From positions 62,001 to 126,000 of the forward strand of contig NZ_BJUK01000002.1 of NCBI RefSeq assembly GCF_007989625.1: a stretch of 64,000 bases of DNA, in the 5' to 3' direction. This document shows positions 34,957-43,324 of the stretch, piece by piece. The notes under the pieces were generated by a model. That model was not told the DNA's origin. It saw nothing but the letters and a program-made list of their open reading frames with translations, and made no database searches. Every line of letters starts with the position of its first letter. The first letter of the stretch is position 1. The position numbers were made by a program, and so were the translations under genes. This DNA is from Bisbaumannia pacifica (GTDB lineage Bacteria > Pseudomonadota > Gammaproteobacteria > Pseudomonadales > Halomonadaceae).

Positions 34957-35681
34957 TGCTGACCGACCTCGACCGGCTCTGGGTCTACCTGGCCAGTCAG
35001 CCCTTGCTGGCGCTGTTGGCGACCCTGCTGGCCTTCCTGTTGGCCACGCGTATCAATCGTTGGCTGGGAGGCACGCCCCTGGTGCATCCGGTGATCCTGG
35101 CCATCGCCCTGCTGATCGGCTTCCTGCTGCTGGCCGATATCGACTATGTCACCTACTTCGAGGGGGCCCAGTTCATCCACTTCCTGCTGGGGCCGGCCAC
35201 CGTGGCCCTGGCGATACCGCTGTTCGATCATCGCGAGCGTATTCGCCGCCGCCTGATGCCCATCCTGGCGGCTTGCCTGACCGGCATCGTCACCGCCGTG
35301 GCCTCTACCCTGGGCATCGCCATGCTGCTGGGCGCCAGCCGCGAGTCGCTGCTGAGCCTGGCCCCGCGCTCGGTGACCTCGCCCATCGCCATGGGGGTCG
35401 CCGAGCAGCTGGGGGGCATCCCCGCCTTGGCGGCCGGCCTGGTGCTGCTGACCGGCTCCATCGGTTGCGCCCTGGCGCCCTGGATCTTCCGTGCCCTGCG
35501 CATCGAGGAGCCGGATGTCCGCGGCTTTGCCATGGGGCTGGCGGCGCACGGTTTCGGCACCGCCCATAGCTTCGCCCAGTACGGGGCCCTGGCCGGTGCC
35601 TTCTCGGGGCTAGCCATGGGGCTCACCGGCCTGTTGACCGCCTTCGTCCTGCCCTTGGTGGCTCGCCTGCTGGGACTATGA
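34956..35681 (+). CDS. lrgB: LrgB/CidB-family membrane protein
   Basis: 241 residues, about 6-8 helices. Conserved blocks: TPLVHPVILAIALLIGFL, FLLGPATVALAIPLF, LAPRSVTSPIAMGVAEQLGGIPALAA (the characteristic PKSVTTPIA motif) and GLAAHGFGTAHSF. The ATG overlaps the lrgA stop by one base, giving strong translational coupling. A hairpin at 35697 ends the transcript. Confidence 0.92.
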   Translation: MLTDLDRLWVYLASQPLLALLATLLAFLLATRINRWLGGTPLVHPVILAIALLIGFLLLADIDYVTYFEGAQFIHFLLGPATVALAIPLFDHRERIRRRLMPILAACLTGIVTAVASTLGIAMLLGASRESLLSLAPRSVTSPIAMGVAEQLGGIPALAAGLVLLTGSIGCALAPWIFRALRIEEPDVRGFAMGLAAHGFGTAHSFAQYGALAGAFSGLAMGLTGLLTAFVLPLVARLLGL

Positions 35682-35696
35682 ACCGCCGACACGCGA

Positions 35697-35722
35697 CAGG
35701 GGCGCCCGAATGGGCGCCCCTG
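35697..35722. terminator. Bidirectional hairpin between lrgB and a convergent gene
   Basis: CAGGGGCGCCC-GAAT-GGGCGCCCCTG is an 11-base perfect stem 16 bases after the lrgB stop. Only TTG follows, so termination strength is uncertain. Confidence 0.6.
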
Positions 35723-35748
35723 TTGCATCCACGGTCCATCGGAAGGGG

Positions 35749-36087
35749 TCAGAGCTCTTCCCAGACCTGCTGACGAAAGTCATTGGGCAACTGGCTGACC
35801 CGGTGCAGGCGCTGAAACTGGGCGTCGGTCATCTCTTTCACCAGCGACTGGTAACACTCCCCGAGGGCCTGGGGATCCTTCTCGTGACTCAGGCAACGAT
35901 TCCAGCGACGCTGCATATCGGCGCAGGCGCCGAAGAACTCCAGCTCGGCCTGGAGCGTCTCGCCAGCCATGGAGAGCCAGGCCAGCTGCAGGCGTGCCAT
36001 GGGCGGGGCATGGTGACTCCAGGAGATGAGCCACCAGTGCATCAGGGGCTGGGTTGCGTCCAGGGGGGCGGGGGCGACTCGGGGCAT
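35749..36087 (-). CDS. Hypothetical 112-residue protein
   Basis: I do not recognise a family. The protein is mostly helical, with no signal peptide or clear membrane segment. The N-terminal third has the aromatic stretch MHWWLISWSHHAP; the middle AWLSMAGETLQAELEFFGACADMQRRW looks amphipathic. That pattern is loosely phasin-like, but the match is weak. Two Cys (about 53 and 64) plus one at about 78 are noted. The ATG is preceded by GGAGGTCTCCC, an excellent ribosome site, which supports the gene. It is convergent with lrgB and divergent from DUF2970. Confidence 0.65.
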   Translation of the reverse strand: MPRVAPAPLDATQPLMHWWLISWSHHAPPMARLQLAWLSMAGETLQAELEFFGACADMQRRWNRCLSHEKDPQALGECYQSLVKEMTDAQFQRLHRVSQLPNDFRQQVWEEL

Positions 36088-36220
36088 GGGAGACCTCCAT
36101 GAGGGGGTGTCGGGGCAAACTCGTTAAGTGTAGTCGCTGGCCCTGGCGTTGAATGGGCGACCGGCGGCTTTCCTTGTTCTGGGTCAAGGTAGTGATGAAC
36201 GGAACAGCGGGAGGCAAGCG

Positions 36221-36394
36221 ATGTGGCAGGTCATCAAGTCGGTACTGGCGGCCTTCTTCGGCGTCCAGAAGGAGCGGCAGCGGCGGCGCGATTTCGAGCA
36301 GGGACGCCCCGGCCACTTTATCCTGGTGGGGCTGGTCGCCGCCGCCGTGCTGGTGCTGTTGGTGGTGCTGCTGGCCAGGCTGGCCGCCAGCTAA
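36221..36394 (+). CDS. DUF2970 small membrane protein
   Basis: 57 residues: MWQVIKSVLAAFFGVQ, a charged cytosolic stretch KERQRRRDFEQG, the RPGHFI motif, and one C-terminal membrane helix (about residues 34-53). This is the DUF2970 pattern, commonly found just upstream of aa3-type cytochrome oxidase operons in pseudomonads and relatives. GGGAGG precedes ATG 36221. It is 158 bases before coxB and may be a minor assembly or accessory factor; function is not known. Confidence 0.85.
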   Translation: MWQVIKSVLAAFFGVQKERQRRRDFEQGRPGHFILVGLVAAAVLVLLVVLLARLAAS

Positions 36395-36551
36395 GGCGGC
36401 ATTGGGCTTTCCCCCTGCGTTGATGATTGCGTTTAGGGGGAGCCGGCCCCCCGGGAAGGCGAGCCGGGGATCTTTCCTATACTCCTTCCAGTCTTGACTA
36501 ATATTCGGTTTGCCAGGCCCAAGGCGGTCAATAACAACGAAGGAGGCGCCG

Positions 36552-37667
36552 ATGCCCAGGAGGCTTGCTTGGCTATCGGGAGCGGGCGGTTTCGCCTTGA
36601 GCCCCCAGGTGCTGGCCAATGGCTGGAACATGCCGGTGGGGGTCACCGACCTCAGCCGGGAGATCCACTCCCTGCATATGACCATCTTCTGGATCTGCGT
36701 GGTGATCGGCGTGGTGGTCTTCGGCGTGATGTTCTATTCGCTGTTCCGCTATCGTCGCTCCCGCCAGCCGCAGGCGGCCAACTTCCACGAGCACACCACC
36801 GTGGAGGTGATCTGGACGACCCTGCCCCTGCTGATCCTGGTGGCCATGGCGGTGCCCGCCACGGCCACCCTGAAGAACATGTACGACACCGGCGATGCCG
36901 AATTGGACGTGATGGTGACCGGCCAACAGTGGCGCTGGCGTTACGACTACCTGGGCGAGGAGGTGGCCTTTACCTCCAGCCTCAGCACGCCCCGGGCGCA
37001 GGTCCGCGGCGAGGAAGCCCGGGGCGAGACCTACCTGCTCGACGTGGACAACCCCCTGGTGTTGCCGGTGGGGCGCAAGGTGCGCTTCCTCTTTACCTCG
37101 GACGATGTCATCCACTCCTGGTGGGTGCCGGAGCTGGCGGTCAAGCAAGACACCGTGCCCGGCTTCGTCAACGAGAACTGGGTACGCATCAACGAGCCCG
37201 GGATCTACCGGGGCCAGTGTGCCGAGCTGTGTGGCATCGACCATGGATTCATGCCCATCGTGGTGCAGGCCATGGCGCCGGACGAGTTCGATGCCTGGCT
37301 CGCCGAGCGGCGTGATGAGGCGGCCCAGGAGGCCCTGGGCGTCGACCGTGACTGGGGCCATGAGGAGCTGATGACCCGTGGCGAGGAGGTCTATGCGGCC
37401 ATCTGTGCCTCCTGTCACCAGCCCGAGGGGCAGGGTGCGCCGCCGACCTTTCCGGCCCTGGCCGGCAACCCGCGGCTCCAGGAGGACCTCGGCTGGCAGC
37501 TCGACACCGTCATCAACGGCGTCTCCGGCACCGCCATGCCGGCCTTCCGCAACACCTTGAACCCGGTGGAGCTGGCGGCGGTGATCACCTATACGCGCAA
37601 CGCCTGGGGCAATGCCACCGGCGATGTGGTCCAGCCCGCCCGGGTCGCCGAGCGTCTCGCTCGCTAG
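36552..37667 (+). CDS. coxB: Cytochrome c oxidase subunit II (aa3/caa3 type) with one c heme
   Basis: 371 residues. The N-terminus looks like a signal peptide (about 1-23, ending PQVLANGWN), followed by two helices and the CuA cupredoxin: VTGQQWRWRYDY (about 124), HSWWVP and CAELCGIDHGFM (about 222-234). A C-terminal cytochrome c domain has CASCH (about 285) and a downstream methionine in TAMPAFRN. ATG 36552 has AAGGAGG upstream. It precedes coxA by 23 bases and starts an eight-gene plus-strand set (interrupted by one opposite small gene), as in Pseudomonas. Confidence 0.95.
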   Translation: MPRRLAWLSGAGGFALSPQVLANGWNMPVGVTDLSREIHSLHMTIFWICVVIGVVVFGVMFYSLFRYRRSRQPQAANFHEHTTVEVIWTTLPLLILVAMAVPATATLKNMYDTGDAELDVMVTGQQWRWRYDYLGEEVAFTSSLSTPRAQVRGEEARGETYLLDVDNPLVLPVGRKVRFLFTSDDVIHSWWVPELAVKQDTVPGFVNENWVRINEPGIYRGQCAELCGIDHGFMPIVVQAMAPDEFDAWLAERRDEAAQEALGVDRDWGHEELMTRGEEVYAAICASCHQPEGQGAPPTFPALAGNPRLQEDLGWQLDTVINGVSGTAMPAFRNTLNPVELAAVITYTRNAWGNATGDVVQPARVAERLAR

Positions 37668-37690
37668 AATCAGCACAAGGGAGAACACCG

Positions 37691-39322
37691 ATGGCATCGA
37701 AGCTGCCCAAGTCCCCCCTGGAGCATAGCGCCGGCGGTGCGGGTGCCGCCGCGGAGTCGCCTGGCGCGCCGCCCAGGGGCCTGCTGCGCTGGCTGTTGAC
37801 CACCAACCACAAGGAGATCGGTACCCTCTACCTGGTCTTCTCGCTGAGCATGTTCTTTATCGGCGGGATCTTCGCCCTGGTGGTGCGCCTGGAGCTCTTC
37901 CAGCCGGGGCTGCAGTTCGTCGAGCCGGAGTTCTTCAACCAGATGACCACCCTGCACGGCCTGATCATGGTCTTCGCGGCGGTGATGCCGGCCTTTACCG
38001 GCCTGGCCAACTGGATGATTCCCCTGCAGATCGGCGCCCCGGACATGGCCCTGCCGCGGCTCAACAACTTCAGCTTCTGGCTGCTGCCGGTGGCCTTTAC
38101 CCTGCTGCTTGCCACCCTGCTGATGCCCGGCGGTGGGCCCAACTTCGGCTGGACCTTCTATGCGCCGCTCTCCACCACCTATGCGCCGCCGTCCACCACC
38201 TTCTTTATCCTCGGCATGCACCTGGCCGGGATCAGTTCGATCCTGGGGGCGATCAATATCATCGCCACCATCCTCAATCTGCGCGCCCCGGGGATGCGCA
38301 TGATGGACATGCCGCTGTTCGTCTGGACCTGGCTGATCACCGCCTTCCTGCTGATCGCGGTGATGCCGGTGCTGGCCGGGGTGATCACCATGATGCTGCT
38401 GGATATCAACTTCGGTACCAGCTTCTTCAATGCCGCCGGCGGCGGCGACCCGGTGCTCTTCCAGCACCTCTTCTGGTTCTTCGGGCACCCGGAGGTCTAT
38501 ATCATGATCCTGCCCGCCTTCGGCATCGTCTCGGCGATCATTCCCACCTTCGCCCGCAAGCCGCTGTTCGGCTACGCCTCCATGGTCTATGCCACCGCCT
38601 CCATTGCCATCCTCTCCTTCTTGGTCTGGGCGCACCATATGTTCGTGGTGGGGCTGCCCCTGGTGGCGGAGCTCTTCTTCATGTACACCACCATGCTGAT
38701 CGCGGTGCCCACCGGGGTGAAGGTGTTCAACTGGATCACCACCCTGTTCCAGGGCTCCATCAGCTTCGAGACCCCGATGCTCTTCGCCCTGGCCTTCGTG
38801 GTGCTGTTCACCATCGGCGGTTTCTCGGGGCTGATGCTGGCCATCGCCCCGGCGGACTTCCAGTACCACGATACCTACTTCGTGGTGGCGCACTTCCACT
38901 ATGTGCTGGTGCCCGGGGCGATCTTCTCGATCATGGCCGCGGTCTACTACTGGCTGCCCAAGTGGACCGGCCACTACCCCAGTGAGCGCCTGGGACGCTG
39001 GCACTTCTGGCTGTCGGTGATCGGCGTCAACCTGACCTTCTTCCCCATGCACTTCTCGGGGCTGGCCGGCATGCCGCGACGGATTCCCGACTATGCCCTG
39101 CAGTTCGCCGACTTCAACCTGGTGTCGAGCCTGGGGGCCTTCCTCTTCGGCTTCTCGCAATTGCTCTTCGTGGTGGTGATCGTCAAGTGCGTGCGCGGTG
39201 GCGAGAAGGCGCCGGCCAAGGCCTGGGAGGGGGCCCAGGACCTGGAGTGGAGCGTGCCCAGCCCGGCGCCGCTGCACACCTTCGAGACGCCGCCCCATGT
39301 GACGCCGCAGCCGCATCCCTGA
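37691..39322 (+). CDS. coxA: Cytochrome c oxidase subunit I (aa3 type)
   Basis: 543 residues. The heme/CuB ligands are all visible: LHGLIMVF, FWFFGHPEVYIMIL, WAHHMFVVGL, and DTYFVVAHFHYVL. The D-channel loop GAPDMALPRLNNFSFWLLP and K-channel TGVKVFNW are typical A1. GGAG occurs in AAGGGAGAACACCG before ATG 37691. Its homolog at 25930 is a different lineage in this window; this one matches the CoxA/CtaD of classical aa3 enzymes closely. It catalyses O2 reduction coupled to proton pumping. Confidence 0.96.
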   Translation: MASKLPKSPLEHSAGGAGAAAESPGAPPRGLLRWLLTTNHKEIGTLYLVFSLSMFFIGGIFALVVRLELFQPGLQFVEPEFFNQMTTLHGLIMVFAAVMPAFTGLANWMIPLQIGAPDMALPRLNNFSFWLLPVAFTLLLATLLMPGGGPNFGWTFYAPLSTTYAPPSTTFFILGMHLAGISSILGAINIIATILNLRAPGMRMMDMPLFVWTWLITAFLLIAVMPVLAGVITMMLLDINFGTSFFNAAGGGDPVLFQHLFWFFGHPEVYIMILPAFGIVSAIIPTFARKPLFGYASMVYATASIAILSFLVWAHHMFVVGLPLVAELFFMYTTMLIAVPTGVKVFNWITTLFQGSISFETPMLFALAFVVLFTIGGFSGLMLAIAPADFQYHDTYFVVAHFHYVLVPGAIFSIMAAVYYWLPKWTGHYPSERLGRWHFWLSVIGVNLTFFPMHFSGLAGMPRRIPDYALQFADFNLVSSLGAFLFGFSQLLFVVVIVKCVRGGEKAPAKAWEGAQDLEWSVPSPAPLHTFETPPHVTPQPHP

Positions 39323-39358
39323 GGTCTGGCGACGGGGAAGCCCGTCGGGAGGAGGTCG

Positions 39359-39919
39359 ATGAGCCCGGTACAGCGCACCGTGAGTCGGACCCTGCTGGTG
39401 CTGGTGGCGATGTTCGCCTTCGCCTTCGCCCTGGTGCCCCTCTATGACGTCTTCTGCCGGGTCACCGGGCTCAACGGCAAGGTGGATACCACCGCCCAGG
39501 CCCTGGTGCATGAGGGGGTGGATGAGTCCCGCTACGTGACCGTGCAACTGGTGACCCGCAGCGGCGCCGGCCTGCCATGGCGCCTGGAGGTGGAACAGCG
39601 CCAGCTGCGCATGCACCCGGGCCAGACGGTGGAGGTGGGCTTCACCTTCGTCAATCAGGGGGCGGCGGAGCAGTGGGGGCGGGCGGTGCCCAGCGTGACG
39701 CCGTCCCAGGCCAACCGCCACCTGCGCAAGCTGAGCTGCTTCTGTTTCGAGGAGCAGCGCCTGGCGGCGGGGGAGCGGCTGGCGCTGCCGCTGGTCTTCC
39801 AGCTCGATCGCGACCTGCCCGCCGAGATTCATACCGTGACCCTGGTCTATACCCTGTATCCGGTGGCCTCCGGCGAGATCGCCCGAAGGGCCCCCGAGGC
39901 GCAAGGAGGTGAAGCATGA
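39359..39919 (+). CDS. ctaG: Cox11/CtaG copper-insertion protein
   Basis: 186 residues: one N-terminal membrane helix (about 9-27, LVLVAMFAFAFALVPLYD) then a periplasmic beta domain. The copper motif CFCFEEQ is present near residue 125 and the partner Cys in DVFCRVTG near 36. Cox11 delivers CuB to subunit I. GGAGGAGG before the ATG is very strong. Its stop overlaps coxC by four bases. Clearly part of the aa3 operon. Confidence 0.95.
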   Translation: MSPVQRTVSRTLLVLVAMFAFAFALVPLYDVFCRVTGLNGKVDTTAQALVHEGVDESRYVTVQLVTRSGAGLPWRLEVEQRQLRMHPGQTVEVGFTFVNQGAAEQWGRAVPSVTPSQANRHLRKLSCFCFEEQRLAAGERLALPLVFQLDRDLPAEIHTVTLVYTLYPVASGEIARRAPEAQGGEA

Positions 39920-40776
39920 GCGGTGGTAGCTACTATGTTCCGGCGACCAGCAAGTGGCCGATCCTCGGCTCCCTGGCGCTAGGGGGAATGATGCTGGGGG
40001 CCGGCCTGCAGATGGTCCATGGCTGGGGGGCGCCGCTGCTGGGGCTCGGCGTGGCGGCGATACTGGCGGTGATGGCGCTGTGGTTTCGTGACGTGGTGCG
40101 GGAATCCCTGCAGGGGCTCTACGATGCGCAGATGGATCGCTCCTTCCGCTGGGGCATGGGCTGGTTCATCTTCTCCGAGGTGATGTTCTTCGCCGCCTTC
40201 TTCGGCGCCCTCTTCTATGTGCGCACCTTCGCCCTGCCGTGGCTGGACGGCGAGGGCGCCAAGGGGGTGGCGGCGCTGCTATGGCCCGACTTCACCGCCA
40301 GCTGGCCGCTGCTGAACCCGCCGGATGCCTCGGTTTCCGGTCCCCACGAGGTGCTGAGCCCCTGGCAGTTGCCCCTGGTCAACACCCTGATCCTGGTCAC
40401 CTCCAGCCTGACCCTGACCATCGCCCACGAGGCCCTCAAGGAGGGCTACCGGCGCACCTGCCGCAACTGGCTGGCGGGGACCGTCTTCCTCGGCGCCTGC
40501 TTTATCCTGGTACAGGGCTTCGAGTACTACGAGGCCTATGCCCACTACGGCCTGACCCTGGATGCCGGCATCTACGGCAGCCTCTTCTTCCTGCTGACCG
40601 GCTTCCACGGCATGCACGTCACCGTCGGGGCCATCATCCTGGCGGTGATGCTGGTGCGCATCCAGCGGGATCATTTCAGCGGCGACGACCATTTCGGCTT
40701 CGAGGCCGCCGCCTGGTACTGGCACTTCGTCGATGTGGTTTGGGTCGGCCTCTTCCTGTTCGTCTATGTCTTCTGA
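39916..40776 (+). CDS. coxC: Cytochrome c oxidase subunit III (aa3 type)
   Basis: 286 residues, seven helices. Conserved: WPILGSLALG, the helix III Glu region FIFSEVMFFAAFFGALFY, FLLTGFHGMHVTVGAIILAV and AAWYWHFVDVVWVGLFLFVYVF at the C-terminus. The start overlaps the cox11 stop (ATGA). A 19-base gap separates it from the convergent DUF2909 gene. It stabilises subunit I and supports proton uptake. Confidence 0.95.
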   Translation: MSGGSYYVPATSKWPILGSLALGGMMLGAGLQMVHGWGAPLLGLGVAAILAVMALWFRDVVRESLQGLYDAQMDRSFRWGMGWFIFSEVMFFAAFFGALFYVRTFALPWLDGEGAKGVAALLWPDFTASWPLLNPPDASVSGPHEVLSPWQLPLVNTLILVTSSLTLTIAHEALKEGYRRTCRNWLAGTVFLGACFILVQGFEYYEAYAHYGLTLDAGIYGSLFFLLTGFHGMHVTVGAIILAVMLVRIQRDHFSGDDHFGFEAAAWYWHFVDVVWVGLFLFVYVF

Positions 40777-40791
40777 TCACTGTGTCGGCGC

Positions 40792-40980
40792 TCAGCTCAG
40801 GCCGCCGTAATAGAAGCCATAGAAGAGCAGCGCCAGCAGCACCAGGGCACAGGCCACCCGCAGCTTGAGCGACACCAGCAGGCGCCGCGAGGCGCCGCCG
40901 TCGCGGAGCAGGAAACCGGCGCCGGTGGCGAGGCTGGTCAGCATCAGCAAGAAGACCAGGGCGATGGCGAATTTCAGCAT
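40792..40980 (-). CDS. DUF2909 twin-transmembrane protein
   Basis: 62 residues with two hydrophobic helices (about 4-25 and 41-60) joined by a charged loop RDGGASRRLLVSLKLRV. This matches the DUF2909 family, which sits beside cox genes in pseudomonads and their relatives. It is the only minus-strand gene inside the aa3 cluster and its start codon overlaps the divergent SURF1 start region. Function unknown; an accessory role in oxidase assembly is a guess from position. Confidence 0.85.
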   Translation of the reverse strand: MLKFAIALVFLLMLTSLATGAGFLLRDGGASRRLLVSLKLRVACALVLLALLFYGFYYGGLS

Positions 40981-41707
40981 GGGGCACTCCGTGGCATCGA
41001 TTGATCACAGTTCAAGGAAGCCACCGGGCGCTGTCAAGCGCCGTCTGTGGTGGGTCTTGTGGCCGAGCCTGGTGATCCTCGGCCTGATCCTGGGAAGCTG
41101 GCAGTGGCAGCGGGCGGCGGACAAGGCGGCCTACCTCGAGGCCCGGGCCGCGGCGCCGGCGCTGATCGACCCCGACGAGGCGCCCATGGCGGGTGCCACC
41201 CTGACCCTCAGCGGCGAGTTCATCGCCGACCGGACCCTGTTTCTCGATAACCGGGTCCGGGAGGGGCGGGTCGGCGTGGCGGTACTGACGCCGCTGGTGG
41301 ACGCCCAGGGGCGGCGCTGGTTGATCCAGCGAGGTTTTATCGCCACCGGCCCCTACCGGGTCGATCCCGAGATTACCACCCCCGAGGGGCCGGTGACCGT
41401 CAGCGGTACCTGGCAGCCGGCCGGTGACGGTGGCCTGCTGCTGGGGCCCAATCGCGAGGGACGGCGACTGCAGCGCATCGCCCTCGAGGCCTGGCCGGAG
41501 GGTTTCGCCCATGCCGGCTGGCTGCATCAGCAGGCCGGGGAGGGCGCCTATGAGGCATGGTGGCGCCCCAGCGTGATGCCGCCCGGGGGACACCGTAGCT
41601 ATGCCTTCCAGTGGTGGGGCCTGGCGCTGGCCGCCCTGGTGATCATGATCCTGGGCGGCCGCCGCCTGACGCCCCGTCCATCTGCCGTCATCGAGGAGTC
41701 CCGATGA
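40979..41707 (+). CDS. SURF1-family oxidase assembly protein
   Basis: About 242 residues from ATG 40979; GTG 40991 is an alternative. Neither has a strong ribosome site, and the family-like part starts at VKRRLWWVLWPSLVILGLILG, so the true N-terminus is uncertain. Two helices frame a periplasmic domain: an N-terminal one (about 23-41) ending GSWQWQRAADKAAYLE, and the C-terminal YAFQWWGLALAALVIMI. FLDNRVREGRVGVAVLTPL and RGFI are family blocks. SURF1 helps insert heme a into subunit I. Starts are back to back with DUF2909, a divergent arrangement. Confidence 0.87.
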   Translation: MGHSVASIDHSSRKPPGAVKRRLWWVLWPSLVILGLILGSWQWQRAADKAAYLEARAAAPALIDPDEAPMAGATLTLSGEFIADRTLFLDNRVREGRVGVAVLTPLVDAQGRRWLIQRGFIATGPYRVDPEITTPEGPVTVSGTWQPAGDGGLLLGPNREGRRLQRIALEAWPEGFAHAGWLHQQAGEGAYEAWWRPSVMPPGGHRSYAFQWWGLALAALVIMILGGRRLTPRPSAVIEESR

Positions 41708-42228
41708 GCGCCATTCGCTATCCCCGCGTGAAACTGCTGCTGTTGATGGCCCTGTTCGCCGCCCCCCTGGTCGTCGCCTGGGTAATGGTGACCTGGCGAG
41801 TGGCGATCCCCGAGGCGCGCACTGCCCATGGTCGGCTGGCGCCGGAGGTGCCGGCCCTGGCCGAGTGGCCGCTGCTGGCGCCGGCCACCGGCGAGGGCTG
41901 GCGGCTGGCCTTCGATTGTCGTCTCGATTGCGCCGACCAGGCGGATCGCTGGTGGCGCCTGCATCGGGCCCTGGGGCGGGAGGCTCCCCGGGTGGAGCGG
42001 CTGCGTATCGTCGCCGCCGGGGCGCCGGGGCAGGAGACCCTCCCCGGAGAGCGCCTGGCACGCTGGCGCATGCCGCCGGCGTGGAGCGAGCCGGGGGCGC
42101 TGTGGCTGCTCTCCCCGCAGGGGGAGGTGTTGCTGGGTTATTCCCCCGGGGCGCCATTACGAGAGGTGATGGACGACCTCCAGCACCTGCTGCGGGTCAA
42201 CCCCGAGCGTGACCTGGCGTCGAATTGA
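41704..42228 (+). CDS. Membrane-anchored CxxxC protein in the oxidase cluster
   Basis: 174 residues: one N-terminal helix (about 10-30), then a soluble periplasmic domain. The central segment WRLAFDCRLDCADQADRW has Cys72 and Cys76 spaced CxxxC, as in SCO-type copper chaperones, and the surrounding pattern of helix and strand looks thioredoxin-like, ending GALWLLSPQGEVLLGYSPG. The corresponding position in the Pseudomonas cox cluster (between SURF1 and ctaA) holds a comparable protein. Copper or thiol handling for CuA is inferred, not shown. The start overlaps the SURF1 stop (ATGA). Confidence 0.72.
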   Translation: MSAIRYPRVKLLLLMALFAAPLVVAWVMVTWRVAIPEARTAHGRLAPEVPALAEWPLLAPATGEGWRLAFDCRLDCADQADRWWRLHRALGREAPRVERLRIVAAGAPGQETLPGERLARWRMPPAWSEPGALWLLSPQGEVLLGYSPGAPLREVMDDLQHLLRVNPERDLASN

Positions 42229-42295
42229 GCGGCAGCCTTCAACGCCGCAGAGGCATAAGCTGAGCACAGACGAGGGTTAACCGCGAGGGCACGCC

Positions 42296-43324
42296 ATGAC
42301 CGAATTCCGGCTCCACCTGCTCAAGTGGCTCAGCCTGCTGGGCACCCTGGCGACCCTGGGGGTCATCCTGCTGGGGGCCTGGACCCGGCTGATGGATGCC
42401 GGCCTGGGCTGCCCCGATTGGCCGGGGTGCTACGGGCGCCTGGTGGTGCCCGATGCCGCCACCGCCGCGGCCCATTCGCCGCAGGCGCCGCTGGAGGCCC
42501 TCAAGGCCTGGGTGGAGATGATCCATCGCTATGTCGCCTCGACCCTGGGGCTGGTGGTTCTCGCCCTGGTGGCCCTGGGGGCCGGGGCGCGCCGGCGGCC
42601 CGGTTATCCCTGGCACCTCTCCCTGGCGCTACTGGGAGCGATCCTGCTGCAGGGGGCCTTCGGCGCCTTTACCGTGACTCTCAAGCTGTGGCCCCAGGTG
42701 GTCACCCTGCACTTGCTGGGGGGCATCGGCGTGCTGCTGCTCTTCCTGTGGGTACATCTTCGCCTGCGCGAACTGGTCGCCGCGAAGCCTCCTGCGAGCC
42801 GCCGACGGCTCTCGCCGCTCTGGGGGCTGGCGGCCGTGCTGCTGGTGGGCCAGCTGGCCCTGGGCGGCTGGGTCTCCAGCAATTATGCGGGCATCGCCTG
42901 CCAGGGCTTTCCCACCTGTAACGGCCAGTGGTGGCCCGCCACCGACTGGAGCGAAGGCTTCCACCTGACCCAGACGGTGGGGCCCAACTACCTGCACGGC
43001 CAGTTGCATGCCGATGCGCGCACCGCCATCCACCTCGGCCATCGCCTGGGCGCCCTGGCCCTGGGGCTGGGGCTCGTGCTGCTGGCCCGGCGGGAGTGGC
43101 GGCGGCCGCCACTGCGGCCTTGGTTGATGGGCCTGCTGGGCCTCTACGGCGTTCAGTTCACCCTGGGAGTGGCCAATGTGCTCTGGTGGCTGCCCCTGGG
43201 CCTGGCCCTGGCGCATACCGGCGGGGCGGTGGCCCTGACCCTGGCCCTGGCCCTCGGGGCCTGGCAGGCGAGCCGTGTCGGCAACGCACGGCAGGCGAGC
43301 GAGAAGGAGATGGCCCATGCGTAA
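42296..43324 (+). CDS. ctaA: Heme A synthase (Cox15/CtaA)
   Basis: 342 residues, eight helices in two four-helix halves. Heme ligand motifs: MIHRYVASTLG (His about 65-70), VTLHLLGG, HLGHRLGALALG and LAHTGGAVA; the LGCPDWPGCYG loop with paired Cys (about 39-46) and the second pair CQGFPTCNG (about 202-208) are hallmarks. Converts heme O to heme A, which both cytochrome oxidases in the window need. Overlaps ctaB by eight bases. Confidence 0.94.
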   Translation: MTEFRLHLLKWLSLLGTLATLGVILLGAWTRLMDAGLGCPDWPGCYGRLVVPDAATAAAHSPQAPLEALKAWVEMIHRYVASTLGLVVLALVALGAGARRRPGYPWHLSLALLGAILLQGAFGAFTVTLKLWPQVVTLHLLGGIGVLLLFLWVHLRLRELVAAKPPASRRRLSPLWGLAAVLLVGQLALGGWVSSNYAGIACQGFPTCNGQWWPATDWSEGFHLTQTVGPNYLHGQLHADARTAIHLGHRLGALALGLGLVLLARREWRRPPLRPWLMGLLGLYGVQFTLGVANVLWWLPLGLALAHTGGAVALTLALALGAWQASRVGNARQASEKEMAHA

